This document shows, piece after piece, positions 17,724 through 27,274 of a stretch of DNA of 64,000 nucleotides. The notes beneath the pieces were generated by a model. It searched no databases, was not told the DNA's origin, and worked only from the letters and a program-made list of their open reading frames with translations. The stretch is from positions 1-64,000 of the forward strand of contig JADJWX010000030.1 of NCBI GenBank assembly GCA_016716135.1, in the 5' to 3' direction. The position numbers and the translations under genes are program-made. The stretch is from Lewinellaceae bacterium. GTDB taxonomy: Bacteria; Bacteroidota; Bacteroidia; Chitinophagales; Saprospiraceae. Within the stretch, counting starts at the first letter, position 1, and each line of letters begins with the position of its first letter.

Positions 17724-17756
17724 AGTGTAAAAATTTAAAGTCAAACTATTACTCTT

Positions 17757-18692
17757 TTAGTTGGTGTTAAAACTTTGTTCCATGACTTGTTTGGGGCTTC
17801 TGTCAATACGAAACACACCCCAGTGTTTCTCCGGCTCCAGCGGTTCGGGCGAGCCTTTCCAGGATTCATCAAAGGCCTCAAAAAAGAAGGTGAGAATGCC
17901 TTCCTTTTCGGACCAGTCCATGAGATCGTTGTAGTAGATTTTTTGATTGTCTTCGCTGACGTGCTCCGGGTCGATACCTCTGCCGTTTGAATTGGTGGCC
18001 CAACCGGCCTCGGTGATCACCACCGGCATACCGGGATACAGGTTTGCTACAGCCAGGTAGTTTTCTTTGGTGTACTCCAGGGATTCATGGATTTTTTTGT
18101 ATTCCCAAACCGGGTAAGTATGTATGGAAATAAAATCGACGACCGCGGCCAGCGGTTTTAATTTGGTAAGCCACGGAACATAGTTTTCACAAAAAGTGAC
18201 CGGTTGCCGGGCCGCATCCTTCACCAGTTGCACGTATTCGACAACCTGGTTGACAGACACATAATGATCCGTCCAGTCGACGCAGGCTTCATTGCCTACG
18301 GATAGCGAAAAAATGATTTCCGGATATTGGTTCGCGCGTGCGATAAGTTTTTGAATTTTATCGCGGTTGCTTTTTCGATTACGGTCAAGTTGTGCTTCCG
18401 TATACACACCGCCGCCCCAGGGGCAACCGAAATTGTTCATCTCTGCTTCGATGAACGCCCCAAGCATAATTTTAAAATCCAGGTTTTCCCGGCGGATAAC
18501 TTCCAAAACCGTTTCGCTGTGTGCATCCACGTCATAGAGCCGGAGGTATTTCCAATGACCTTGCAATAGCAGCAAGTCTTCTTTTACCTCCGCATACGAC
18601 GGATAAATACCGCCCGGCATTTGCCCTTCGCGAAACCCCGAATAACATATCCCTTTGGCCGGCAATAGATCTAATGCAGCAAAAGTGTTCAT
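17757..18692 (-). CDS. GH17 family beta-glucanase, cytoplasmic
   Basis: A 311-residue TIM-barrel enzyme of family GH17 (clan GH-A; beta-1,3-glucanases and transglycosylases). The acid/base is Glu135 in SLSVGNEAC and the nucleophile Glu228 in VVITEAGW; FISIHTYPVWE and FFFEAFDESWKG match strands around the active site. There is no signal peptide, so it should act on imported oligosaccharides. The ATG overlaps the TGA of the upstream GH17 gene (ATGA), indicating translational coupling. The two GH17 copies are only distantly similar, so they probably differ in linkage or chain-length preference. Confidence 0.85.
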   Translation of the reverse strand: MNTFAALDLLPAKGICYSGFREGQMPGGIYPSYAEVKEDLLLLQGHWKYLRLYDVDAHSETVLEVIRRENLDFKIMLGAFIEAEMNNFGCPWGGGVYTEAQLDRNRKSNRDKIQKLIARANQYPEIIFSLSVGNEACVDWTDHYVSVNQVVEYVQLVKDAARQPVTFCENYVPWLTKLKPLAAVVDFISIHTYPVWEYKKIHESLEYTKENYLAVANLYPGMPVVITEAGWATNSNGRGIDPEHVSEDNQKIYYNDLMDWSEKEGILTFFFEAFDESWKGSPEPLEPEKHWGVFRIDRSPKQVMEQSFNTN

Positions 18693-19594
18693 GGGTTTTG
18701 GAATTTTAATTGCTCGTTTTTATCCCAAATCCCCCAATAAGCGCCCACTTCACCTTCGGCGCCTACTTTCCAGGATTCGTCAAAAGAAGAAAAGTAAAAG
18801 ACCGGCACGTTTTCGGCCAAAGCCCAAAGTTGGGTATTGATAAAATAGGCCAGGGCATGATGTTCCGACGGAACCGCGCCTTTCAGGTTTTCGCCCCGGC
18901 TTGGCCAGCCCGTTTCGGTGATCAAAACGGGTTTCCCGTTTGCAGCCTGAACGGCCTGGTGATACATTTTCTTCAGGTAATCCAGGGAATGTTCGAAGGG
19001 GCAGCCTTCCCAGTACGGATAACAATTGGCCAGGATCACATCGCAGGCCTCTGTGATTTTCGGGCGCTGCGAAAATTCATAGTAGGCATCCACGTAACCA
19101 ACGGGAATGCCCGGAATGGCCTCCTTTACCCGGTAGATATAGCGCAGCAATTCATCCTCCGACAAATCTTTCCGGTACATAACTTCGTTGCCCACGGCGG
19201 CAATATCAACCAGGCCTGCTTTGGCCAGTTCAATCAAACCGTTCACTTCCCGTTCATTTACCTCCGGATCACTGCCCAGCCATGCCCCAACCAGCGTTTT
19301 GAGCCCGAAAGCCTTGGCTACTTTTGGAATACGGTCATTGTAATCGGTGCACGAAAAAGACCGAATCCACTGCGCATGTGGTTTCAGGATTTGCATTCGC
19401 CGTTTAACCTGTTCCTCCGAAATGATATCGCCGGGTTTCTGGCCTTCTTCATACACGCTGAAGCAGAATCCGTAAATGCCGTTGTTTAAAATTTCGAGAA
19501 ATAAATCCTGTATTTCCTGCGCGGACAAACCGGCGAGGTAATTTTCGGTATTGACACCGGTCAACGAAAGGTAGCGTTCTGCTCTGTATGACAT
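18689..19594 (-). CDS. GH17 family beta-glucanase, second copy, cytoplasmic
   Basis: 301 residues, family GH17. The acid/base is Glu137 in IAAVGNEVMYR and the nucleophile Glu227 in VLITETGWPSRGE; FYFSSFDESWKVG and YWGIWD close the barrel. No signal peptide. The stop codon overlaps the next gene's ATG. A 90 bp composite palindrome lies upstream (19611-19700), between this gene and the symporter. The presence of two adjacent cytoplasmic GH17 enzymes in a glucan cluster suggests processing of imported laminarin-type oligomers or their branches; the exact substrate is not deducible. Confidence 0.85.
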   Translation of the reverse strand: MSYRAERYLSLTGVNTENYLAGLSAQEIQDLFLEILNNGIYGFCFSVYEEGQKPGDIISEEQVKRRMQILKPHAQWIRSFSCTDYNDRIPKVAKAFGLKTLVGAWLGSDPEVNEREVNGLIELAKAGLVDIAAVGNEVMYRKDLSEDELLRYIYRVKEAIPGIPVGYVDAYYEFSQRPKITEACDVILANCYPYWEGCPFEHSLDYLKKMYHQAVQAANGKPVLITETGWPSRGENLKGAVPSEHHALAYFINTQLWALAENVPVFYFSSFDESWKVGAEGEVGAYWGIWDKNEQLKFQNP

Positions 19595-19610
19595 TTTTCT
19601 ATATTTTTTC

Positions 19611-19700
19611 GGCTCATGTTCCCATCGGGTTGATAGTGAGGGGGTGACTGGCAGTCACCCCCTCACTTGGCCCCCGCTCAGCCAAACGGGAGCATGAGCC
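19611..19700. repeat. 90 bp composite palindrome (GTGAGGGGGTGACT core)
   Basis: The outer arms GGCTCATGTTCCC (19611-19623) and GGGAGCATGAGCC (19688-19700) enclose the core hairpin AGTGAGGGGGTGACT-GGC-AGTCACCCCCTCACT at 19635-19667. The copy at 22629-22716 is the same element in the opposite orientation, including both flanks. Confidence 0.85.
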
Positions 19701-19709
19701 ATTTTTTCT

Positions 19710-21139
19710 TTATAATTCGCCTCTGCGGCTAACCAGTTCTGCTTTTATTTCGTGGGCTTTTTCTTCGGTGAGGTCATAATTCCACATTACCAGAATGGCC
19801 AATGCTGCGGTAATTGCCGGAATAGAAATATCTGCGATGCGCAGGTTGGTAATGGTTTCCACAGATTGCGTGGCTGCGTTTTGATCGAAGCCCACCATTT
19901 TCAATACCAGACCGCCCAAAACCAGTGCGAGGCCCTGCCCCAACTTTACCATCCACCAATAGATGGCGCCAAAGGTTCCTTCCTTTCTCGGCATACCGTT
20001 ATTCAGTTCATCCAGATCGCACACATCGGCAGTCATAGACATCATCAGTGTAAACAGCCCTCCGATCCCAAAGGCCATCAAAGGCACCGGGACAAACATC
20101 AGCCACGGGTTTTCCGGCGAAAAACCCCACCATTTTAAAATATAACCCACTATAGAAATCGCCGTGGAAATCACAAAAGCCTTTCGCTTGCCCAACTTGT
20201 TCGACATCCAGGTAATGACCGGGATAATCAAAAACGCCGTCGCAAACGCGCTGACGGTGGAAAACCAGGCGGGCCAGGTGCCGGCAGCATCATATTGGCC
20301 GTTGAACAAATAGAATACAATAATGAAATAGCTGAAAGAAGCCACCATCTGAAAGCCGTTAAAAACCAGAAAAGTGGCGCCGCACAAGCGCATAAACGGC
20401 TGATTTTTTGAGATCAGCACCATATTTCGCACCAGGCCTTTCAGGTTCTTCAACAGACTTTTGAAGGTGATTTCATCCCGGTTTTGCAGATTAGTCTGGT
20501 CGATTTCCTTGCAAAGCAGGGCCGGAAGTATGCCCAATACCATGCATGCTATACCGACGACGACGGAGAGTTTGTGCACACCCTCTGCCTGAGTTTCAAA
20601 CAGGTCCGGATTGGCGATCAGGACCCAAAACCAGGGAACAATCATCCAGGCGATCTGACTTACCGTTTGAGAAAAGCCCATCAGGCGGGTACGCTCGTTG
20701 TAATCGAACGTCATTTCATAGCCCAGGCCAATCAAGGGGTGGAAAAGATGGTGTTCCCGGTCAGGTAGATCAGCGAAAAAATCAAAAAATACCAGAAATT
20801 ATATTGTTGGGAATTTTCCGGATTTAATTGCCACAATACTGCGAACAGAATACCGCTCAAAATGGCGCCGGCAAATATGTAGGGTCTTCTGCGCCCCCAT
20901 TTGGATTTGGTATTGTCCGATATGTAGCCCATAATCGGATCGGAAATTGCATCGTAGATCCTTGGCAAACCGCCCAGCAAACCCGCCAGAAAGGGATCCA
21001 TGCCAAAGGCCGTCAGCAAGAAAAATGAAAATACGCCTAAAGCGCCGGGCAATAGATTGTTGACCAAATGACCGGCTCCGAATGCGGCTTTCTGAATGAC
21101 CGGAACTCTATCCTTGGCTGCTGTTTGGTACTGTGACAT
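19710..21139 (-). CDS. GPH-family sugar:cation symporter, frameshifted
   Basis: About 476 residues when joined. It is an MFS-type glycoside-pentoside-hexuronide:cation symporter of the inner membrane with about 12 hydrophobic segments. The family signature DPIMGYISDNTKSKWGRRRPY lies near residues 68-88, and DYNERTRLMGF near 145. The frame breaks at a GGGG run (20736-20739; CCCC on the coding strand). One more C gives IFSTP-LIGLGYEMTFDYNERT, matching the family exactly. Located between the GH17 pair and GH30, it is the only obvious inner-membrane importer of the cluster, and probably carries glucose or short beta-glucan oligomers. Confidence 0.85.
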
Positions 21140-21144
21140 TGTTT

Positions 21145-22632
21145 TTAATTTATTGGATTGAATACCACGGTTTGAAGTGCTTTTTCACTAATTTTTATAT
21201 GGAAATCCTGCCCTTCCAGGGTTATTTTCAATAATTTTTCTTTTTCCGTCGGATTGAAAATTATAGTTGCAATAGAGCCGTCTGTGTTTTTCGCGGCCGT
21301 CACCATTAATTCGTCATCGGGGTTTTCAAAACCAATTCGTGTGGCGCCCGGCCGGATAAACTTGCTGAAATGCGCCATGGTGTAATACAGCGGCGTGAAA
21401 TAAACCGCATCGTTTTCCGGGTCGACGATCACAGGGGCGACACACCAGTTTTTAAACCAGTTGGGGCCGCCTTGTTTGTCCAGTACCATATTCCAGTCTA
21501 TCCAACCGTCTACGTAGTTATTCAGGCAACCGATTATATCGCGCGCATAGCGAAATACCGGCACATACTTCGGGTGCAGGTGTTTTTGGTCTTCCGGCGC
21601 CCAGTCCCAGCCCCAATCGGTTGCTTCCTTGCTCCAATACCAGGCATCGTCGTTCCATTTGGGCACTTCGGCATCCACACAGGCTTCGGTCTGGATCAGG
21701 TATTTATCCGGCGCTTTTTTATGGGCATACTGCAAGGCTTCCGGGAAGAAATCATACGTGCTTTCATACCAGTGAATGGCTGTTCCGGCGAAGTATTTTG
21801 CGGAGTTCGCATCTTTAAACATTTCATCCACCCAGGCTTTCAGTTCGGCCCGGTTTTGATCGTAGCCCAGAATTTTGACCTGGCTCAAGCCGTCTTGTTC
21901 CAGCTTTGGCCCCAAATAGTGCTGCACGAAATCGGTCATTTCCTGAGGCGTGAACAACATACTCTCCCAGTTGCCGCCATTGCCGTGGGGTTCATTTTCC
22001 ACGGTAAGCCCCCAAATGTCTATGCCTTCATCCCGGTATGCCTGGATGTATTTTGAAAAAAACAAGGCCCAGGTTTCGCGGTATTCCGGCAACAGTTTGC
22101 CGCCGACCCACTTGTTGTTATCCTTCATCCAGGGCGGCGCCGTCCAGGGCGAAGCGATGATCCGGAACCCGTCCGTGGAGATTTTTTGCGCCGCCTTGAT
22201 CATGGGAATCAAATCATCCCGGTCTTCATCAATGGAGAAATTTTCCAGGTTTTTATCATCCGGAACCGGTGCGTAGGAATACTGGCCCAGGGAAAAGTCG
22301 CAGGAGTTGATATGGGTTCGGGTCAAAGAATAATTCGCGCCGGTTTCGCTGAAGTAGGCTTGTAAAATTTTATCCCGGTTGGTTTCGCTGAGTTGGTTCA
22401 GCAGGTAGGCTGAACTTTCGGTGAACGCGCCGCCAAAACCGGTAATTTTTTGATAGGATTCCTCCGGTTTCAATACGATCTGCAAAGCGCCGGCTCCGGC
22501 TGTTGCCGGTTGAATTTGTTGTAATTTATTTCCACCCGCAGCGGTTTCATAACCCGTGGCTTCCCACTTCTTTTTTGAAGATTGACAACCTGTAATCATG
22601 GCGAGTAGCAGCAGTATGAAAAAGAGGTTCAT
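21145..22632 (-). CDS. GH30 family glucanase lipoprotein
   Basis: About 495 residues. Lipoprotein signal MNLFFILLLLAMITGC with lipid-bearing Cys16. Clan GH-A catalytic domain of family GH30: ITGFGGAFTES near residue 63, acid/base Glu214 in LTVENEP, nucleophile Glu316 in LIQTEAC, then a C-terminal beta domain (IFNPTEKEKLLKITL). GH30 relatives in Bacteroidota glucan clusters are often endo-beta-1,6-glucanases, so cleavage of 1,6-branches is inferred. The ATG at 22632 was chosen for the lipobox; upstream codons would only translate a palindromic repeat. The start codon lies inside the outer arm of that repeat (22629-22716). Confidence 0.85.
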   Translation of the reverse strand: MNLFFILLLLAMITGCQSSKKKWEATGYETAAGGNKLQQIQPATAGAGALQIVLKPEESYQKITGFGGAFTESSAYLLNQLSETNRDKILQAYFSETGANYSLTRTHINSCDFSLGQYSYAPVPDDKNLENFSIDEDRDDLIPMIKAAQKISTDGFRIIASPWTAPPWMKDNNKWVGGKLLPEYRETWALFFSKYIQAYRDEGIDIWGLTVENEPHGNGGNWESMLFTPQEMTDFVQHYLGPKLEQDGLSQVKILGYDQNRAELKAWVDEMFKDANSAKYFAGTAIHWYESTYDFFPEALQYAHKKAPDKYLIQTEACVDAEVPKWNDDAWYWSKEATDWGWDWAPEDQKHLHPKYVPVFRYARDIIGCLNNYVDGWIDWNMVLDKQGGPNWFKNWCVAPVIVDPENDAVYFTPLYYTMAHFSKFIRPGATRIGFENPDDELMVTAAKNTDGSIATIIFNPTEKEKLLKITLEGQDFHIKISEKALQTVVFNPIN

Positions 22633-22716
22633 GTTCCCGTTTAGCTGAACGGAGGGCCAAGTGAGGGGGTGACTCGCAGTCACCTCCTCACTACCAACCC
22701 GATGGGAACATGAGCC
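22629..22716. repeat. 88 bp composite palindrome overlapping the GH30 start
   Basis: Inverted relative of 19611-19700: outer arm TTCATGTTCCC at the low end, the core AGTGAGGGGGTGACT-CGC-AGTCACCTCCTCACT (22660-22692), and GGGAACATGAGCC at the high end. The low-coordinate arm contains the ATG of the GH30 gene, so the repeat supplies its initiation region. Confidence 0.85.
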
Positions 22717-22740
22717 AAAAAAGAATTTTACCAGTTCCAT

Positions 22741-25700
22741 TTAATCTGCTTTTTTAGGTTGATCCAATAGACGGCCTGGGTTCAGGCGTACCGTTATTCG
22801 TTGGATTTCACCGCTTCTGTTCAAAATTTTATGTGTAATTTCTCTATCCAGCAACAGCGTTTCCGATTGATAGACCGCTTCGTTTCCGGAAAAAACGGCT
22901 ACGCCTTCCTTTGCTGTCAGCATATAGACTACCGGGACCTGGCAGCAGGTAAAAAACAAGCTGTTTTCGGGCAGCTGCAGTTGTTGGCGTTGGCCGTTGA
23001 CATCAAAAAAGGCCACGGTTTTAGCGGCCGTCAGGAATTCATTTTTGCGAAGAAAATCCGGCATGAATTGCAGTTCACCGTTTTTGACGAGCACGCCCAA
23101 TTCACCGAACCGGGCCAGGATATCTTCTTTCACCTGCCCGGTCATGCCGGGTTGTTGTGCGCCTCTGCCAGATGGCGTATGTGAATACGGATCGGTGGGA
23201 AACGCTCCGTAGAGTTCGGGCGACTTATGCACCCCGATTCCCTCCGTGATCTCGTAATAATGCTCCAGCAATGGCCTGACATGGTCGATACCGGCCTTTT
23301 CTTCCCGGGCTTTGACAATTGTTTCCAGGACGGCCAATCGCAATTTGGATACCATATGCCAATAGATAGACCCCAAACCCTCATACCCGAAGAAGGTCCC
23401 GCTCCTGCCGGTGAATGCCTTGTGCTGAAATGTCGCCTCAAAAAGCCGGAGTAAATCACGCTTCAGCGTTGCGTCGAAATCTTTACCGGCTTCGAGCGCG
23501 GCTTCCAGATCACCGGCATTTTTGAAATTTCCATTAAAATGATAATTCCCGAGCAGGTCTTTTTCAAGGATGGCTGCATAGTCCTTGCCGGCGAGTTTTC
23601 CCAAAATTCCGGATTGGGCCAGCTGGTCGGCGGGGATGGTATTTTTTTGCAAAAACCCGGGCAGGTTTTTGTTTGGGTAAAGCAGGTAGCTTTGTTGATC
23701 CTCACGGAATACCGAACTCGCTTTAAGAGCGTCCAGCAGGCCCAAACTCTCCGCTGCGGAAAGGCTGCCCGCGCTCAAAACGGCAACCTGCCCTTCCAAC
23801 ATCACATTCAGATGTTCGATCGACACCGCATCGGCGGTCGACGTCATCAAATTATAGCCGTGGTACAGGTTGTCGTCCCGCCGGTTGGCCCGGATCGTTT
23901 GTTCTACAAATAATTGCGCCAGTGTTGCAAAACTGCGCAGACTGTCCAGGGTAAGGGGGCGCTTGGCACCGTCAAACGCCTGTTGATAAACCCGCCACCG
24001 GAAATCGCTTGCGGCATTCCCGAAGCGGTCCAACAGATTTTTCCGGTCCCGGTCATTGATTTTTTCATGGAGCAAGCCCTGGTTTTCCCGGAGCGTATCC
24101 GCAATGTGTTGATAGAAATCAACCATTTCATCGGAGACCACTACGCTATCCAGGCTGGTTTCGGCGAGCATTTTTCAAAAAACTGCAAAAAGCGGCGCAG
24201 GTAATAGAGCGTGACCATGGAAACCCCGTTCCCGACCAGCGCATTGTTGGCGTCATTCCACTCCGGCCGTTGTGTATTCATCCATATGCCGCCTTCCAGG
24301 ATAAAGTTGGACAGCTTGGCGAGTACAGCGGCGAGTATTTTTTCGATAAAATTTACGTGTACCAGCTGCCCGTTTTTATCGTGCAGCAAAGCGCCGTCGG
24401 CGCCGGTTTCGCTTCTTTTTTCCCGGATCAGCTGGTCCAGAGAAAAATCAAAGTCAATGGTGTCTTTCGGGTTTTTGAGGATTTCCCGGTAGGGTTTGAT
24501 CTTGTACGGAACATTTGCGTAAACGAAATACGCTTTGTCCAGCAGGTTTTCCAGCAATTCCGGATAGTAGTTCGTGGCAAATTCCAGAAATTTCAGCAGA
24601 TAGATAATCTGGTGATCGCCCCAATATCCGATATACGACCAGGGGTCGTCGGGTTCTATAGCCTCCCAATCAAAACCGTCTTTTGTAATTCTATAGGGAT
24701 TATAACCATCAAAGGTGGAAGCATTGAGGAATTTAAAAATCATTCCTTCAATAAAGCCGGGGTAAGCATGGGCGAGTGCCTCCCAGTTCTGAAAAATATC
24801 GCGCCAGTTGCCTTCATAGTCCAGAATTTTAGAGCCGTCAATTTCGCTCCGGGTATTAATAGAAAACTTATTCCAGGGGCGCGAGGGATCGCCATGCCGC
24901 CGGCTGAATTTCAAGGGTAAATACTCGGTAGCCAGTCGGATAAAATCGGGGTCGGTGTTGTGTTGCAATACCGTTTTCAGGGCCGGCAGCGGAAATTTGT
25001 CGGGGAGTTGCCGGAGCAATTCCTGGTGCCTGGAAAAAACAAGGCGATTGGCTTTTTCCAGGTAATGGGTAAAATCCCAGCGTTCGATCTGGTAGTTTTC
25101 ATCAAAAATGCCGCCGCGCATGATGTTGAACAGCACATTGGAAAAATGCCGGGAGTCAAGCAGCATATCTTCGCTAAACTGCAACCCATCCGCAGCGGCC
25201 ACCAACTTAACCAGATTTTCTGTCCCCAGATCAATATCGCGTTGAATGCGTTCACCCAGGTTTTGATCGCTTTTAATGGTTTCGATCAGCCGAACAATAG
25301 CGGAATGATTTTGATTGACATTGGCAACCAGCAACCATTGCTTTTCGGCATGTGGCAGGAGTTCGGACGCAACGTGGACAAAATAGGCGCCCTTTTCGCC
25401 CTTCACATCTGTTTCCCGGGAAATGCTTTTGCCTTGCCGGAAACTTTTCAGTTGCAACGCAGACAACAGATAGTCCGGATTTTCCAGGCCCAGCGAAAAA
25501 ACCACATTGGCCTTGAGCGCCTCACTGGGTTCGGCTTTATCAACAATAATCGCACTGAGCGCGAAAATGCCCAGGCCCGATTCCTCGTCCAGTTCACTGC
25601 GTTTGTATGCATCCGTCAGGTTGCTGGCCCTGTTCTGGAGGTCACTGCCCACGCCATAAGGGACAATGTTCTGAATACCGTCGAGAATATTAATTGTAAT

Positions 25701-26180
25701 AATCTCATCGGAAAGATTAATAATTGTCGATTTTTTAATGAACCCAAATTCATTGCTAAAACTCCATTGGTATAGAAATTTGAGTCCAAGTGCAGAATTT
25801 ATCTCTTCAAAAATAATTTTATTGCAATAGCCAGCTTTGTATAAATTTCTTTGAATTCCAACATTTCCTTCTCCACGGATAGAAAAAGGTTCCCAAATTA
25901 CCGTCTTGTCATTTTTATGAATTTGAAAGATAGATTTGCTTCCGGTGATTTCTGCCGACTCCGTAATCTTGTCGTCCGTATAATACGGGAACAAGGCGTG
26001 CTCCGCGTTTTTTCGTCCTGCAGTCAATCCTCCGTTGCTGGCAATAAACATCCAGTGGTTGGAGTCACTGACTACACTCATAAAAAACGGGCGTAGTTCA
26101 TCGACATCGGCTATTTTATAAAATTGTTCCCCGTCGATAATTACGGAACTCAATTTTACATTATTCCGCTCCTGTGGCAT
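22741..26180 (-). CDS. Large GH94/GH149-like glycoside phosphorylase candidate, frameshifted
   Basis: About 1,146 residues when joined at the T5 run 24171-24175 (one more base gives QFFEK-MLAETSL). No signal peptide, so cytoplasmic. The N-terminal part looks like the beta-sandwich of GH94-type phosphorylases (FIASNGGLTAGRKNAEHALFP). The middle resembles an alpha/alpha-toroid (DPWSYIGYWGDHQIIYLLKFLE, EGGIWMNTQRPEWNDANNAL). The C-terminal half carries GLGSIYWHMVSKLRLAVLE, GAFPTDPYSHTPSGRGAQQ and PGMTGQVKEDILARFGELGV. Size, location and cluster partners (GH16, GH17, GH30, symporter) fit GH149 beta-1,3-oligoglucan phosphorylase, which releases glucose-1-phosphate. The family call is an inference from memory of motifs and context; an uncharacterised sister family is possible. 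Confidence 0.5.
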
Positions 26181-26225
26181 TGTATCGCGTTTTGTTCGTT
26201 ATCTGAGTTTGTCCCCGTTGCCCGT

Positions 26226-26389
26226 AGTGAGGCGGTGACTTGAAGTCACCGCTTCACTTGCCCGTAGTGAGGCGGTGACTCAAAGTCACCGCTTCACTTG
26301 GCTCCCCGTAGTGAGGCGGTGACTCGAAGTCACCGCTTCACTTTTGGCTCCCCGTTATTGAGGCGGTGACTCGAAGTCACCGCCTCAAT
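26226..26389. repeat. Four tandem REP-like palindromes
   Basis: Four 33 bp hairpins at 26226-26258, 26266-26298, 26310-26342 and 26357-26389, each AGTGAGGCGGTGACT-NNN-AGTCACCGCYTCACT with small changes; the fourth has matching ATTGAGG/CCTCAAT changes in both arms. Spacers of 7-14 bp carry TGCCCGT- or GGCTCCCCGT-like linkers. They separate the phosphorylase candidate from GH16 inside the cluster, where they could attenuate or process the transcript. Confidence 0.9.
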
Positions 26390-26393
26390 CGCT

Positions 26394-27248
26394 TCAGTTG
26401 GCCTCCCGGTAAACACGGACATAATCCACGGTCATTTGCTGTGGAAACGGAGTTTGTGACGTTGGAAAGCCGACATAGGTTCCGCCGACTGCCACGTTTA
26501 AAATAATGAAAAACGGGTCGTCGAACACCCATTCGCCCGGAAGATCATCCGGCGTAATACGTTGATACAGGGTGTCATCAACGAAATAGTCAATATAATC
26601 TTTGCCCCACTCTATCGCATAGCGGTGAAAGTCGGCATCGAAGCGGTCATTGAATAAGGCGAAACTTTGGGTAATGGCAGCGCCGCCGGAATATCCGGGT
26701 CCGTGCACGGTTCCGTTAATAATATTTGGCTCCTGCCCCCGCAATTCCATGATATCGATTTCGCCGCATTGTGGCCATTCCACGGTTTCGATATCAGCGC
26801 CCAGCAACCAGAATGCCGGCCACAATCCCGGTCCGTAAGGTGTTTTCAAGCGGGCTTCGAAACGGCCGTAGGCCTGTGCGAACAGCCCTTGCGTTTTGAT
26901 ACGTGCAGACGTAAAAGGCGCTCCGGAAAATGTTTCCCGGCGGGCGGTGATCAGGAGGTTGCCAGCCCCATCCATCGATGCATTTTCCGGGCGACCGGTG
27001 TAATACTGCAATTCCTGGTTCCCCCAGCCGTTGCTTCCGGTCCCGATATCAAAAACCCACTTGGCCGGATCGGGCGACGTGCCGGAGGCGCCGTCAAATT
27101 CGTCGCTCCAAACCAGCTGCCAGTTACGCTGCGGCGGCATTTGCTCTTCGTCTGCTTTGCAACCGGCCAGGCAGAACAATATGAAAAGGGAAAGGATGGC
27201 CATAGACAGCCTGTGCGTAGTAAGCAATTTAATAGTTATATTATTCAT
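26394..27248 (-). CDS. GH16 family laminarinase-type lipoprotein
   Basis: 284 residues, an endo-beta-1,3(4)-glucanase of family GH16. The catalytic signature is WPQCGEIDIMEL with Glu163 (nucleophile), Asp165 and Glu168 (acid/base), the E-x-D-x-x-E laminarinase form. GLWPAFWLLG and VDYVRVYRE are typical sandwich strands. The lipobox FCLAGC puts the lipidated Cys at residue 30; an internal Met16 would give a tighter signal peptide. Surface exposure is inferred. It is the probable first endo-cleaving enzyme for laminarin in this cluster, next to a multi-module surface lipoprotein. Confidence 0.9.
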   Translation of the reverse strand: MNNITIKLLTTHRLSMAILSLFILFCLAGCKADEEQMPPQRNWQLVWSDEFDGASGTSPDPAKWVFDIGTGSNGWGNQELQYYTGRPENASMDGAGNLLITARRETFSGAPFTSARIKTQGLFAQAYGRFEARLKTPYGPGLWPAFWLLGADIETVEWPQCGEIDIMELRGQEPNIINGTVHGPGYSGGAAITQSFALFNDRFDADFHRYAIEWGKDYIDYFVDDTLYQRITPDDLPGEWVFDDPFFIILNVAVGGTYVGFPTSQTPFPQQMTVDYVRVYREAN

Positions 27249-27274
27249 GGCGTAGTTTCTATATTATTGAATGG

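Noticed and set aside
26226..26389. Possible CRISPR array
   Set aside because: The units are self-complementary hairpins with 7-14 bp spacers of repeated linker sequence, and no cas genes are present.
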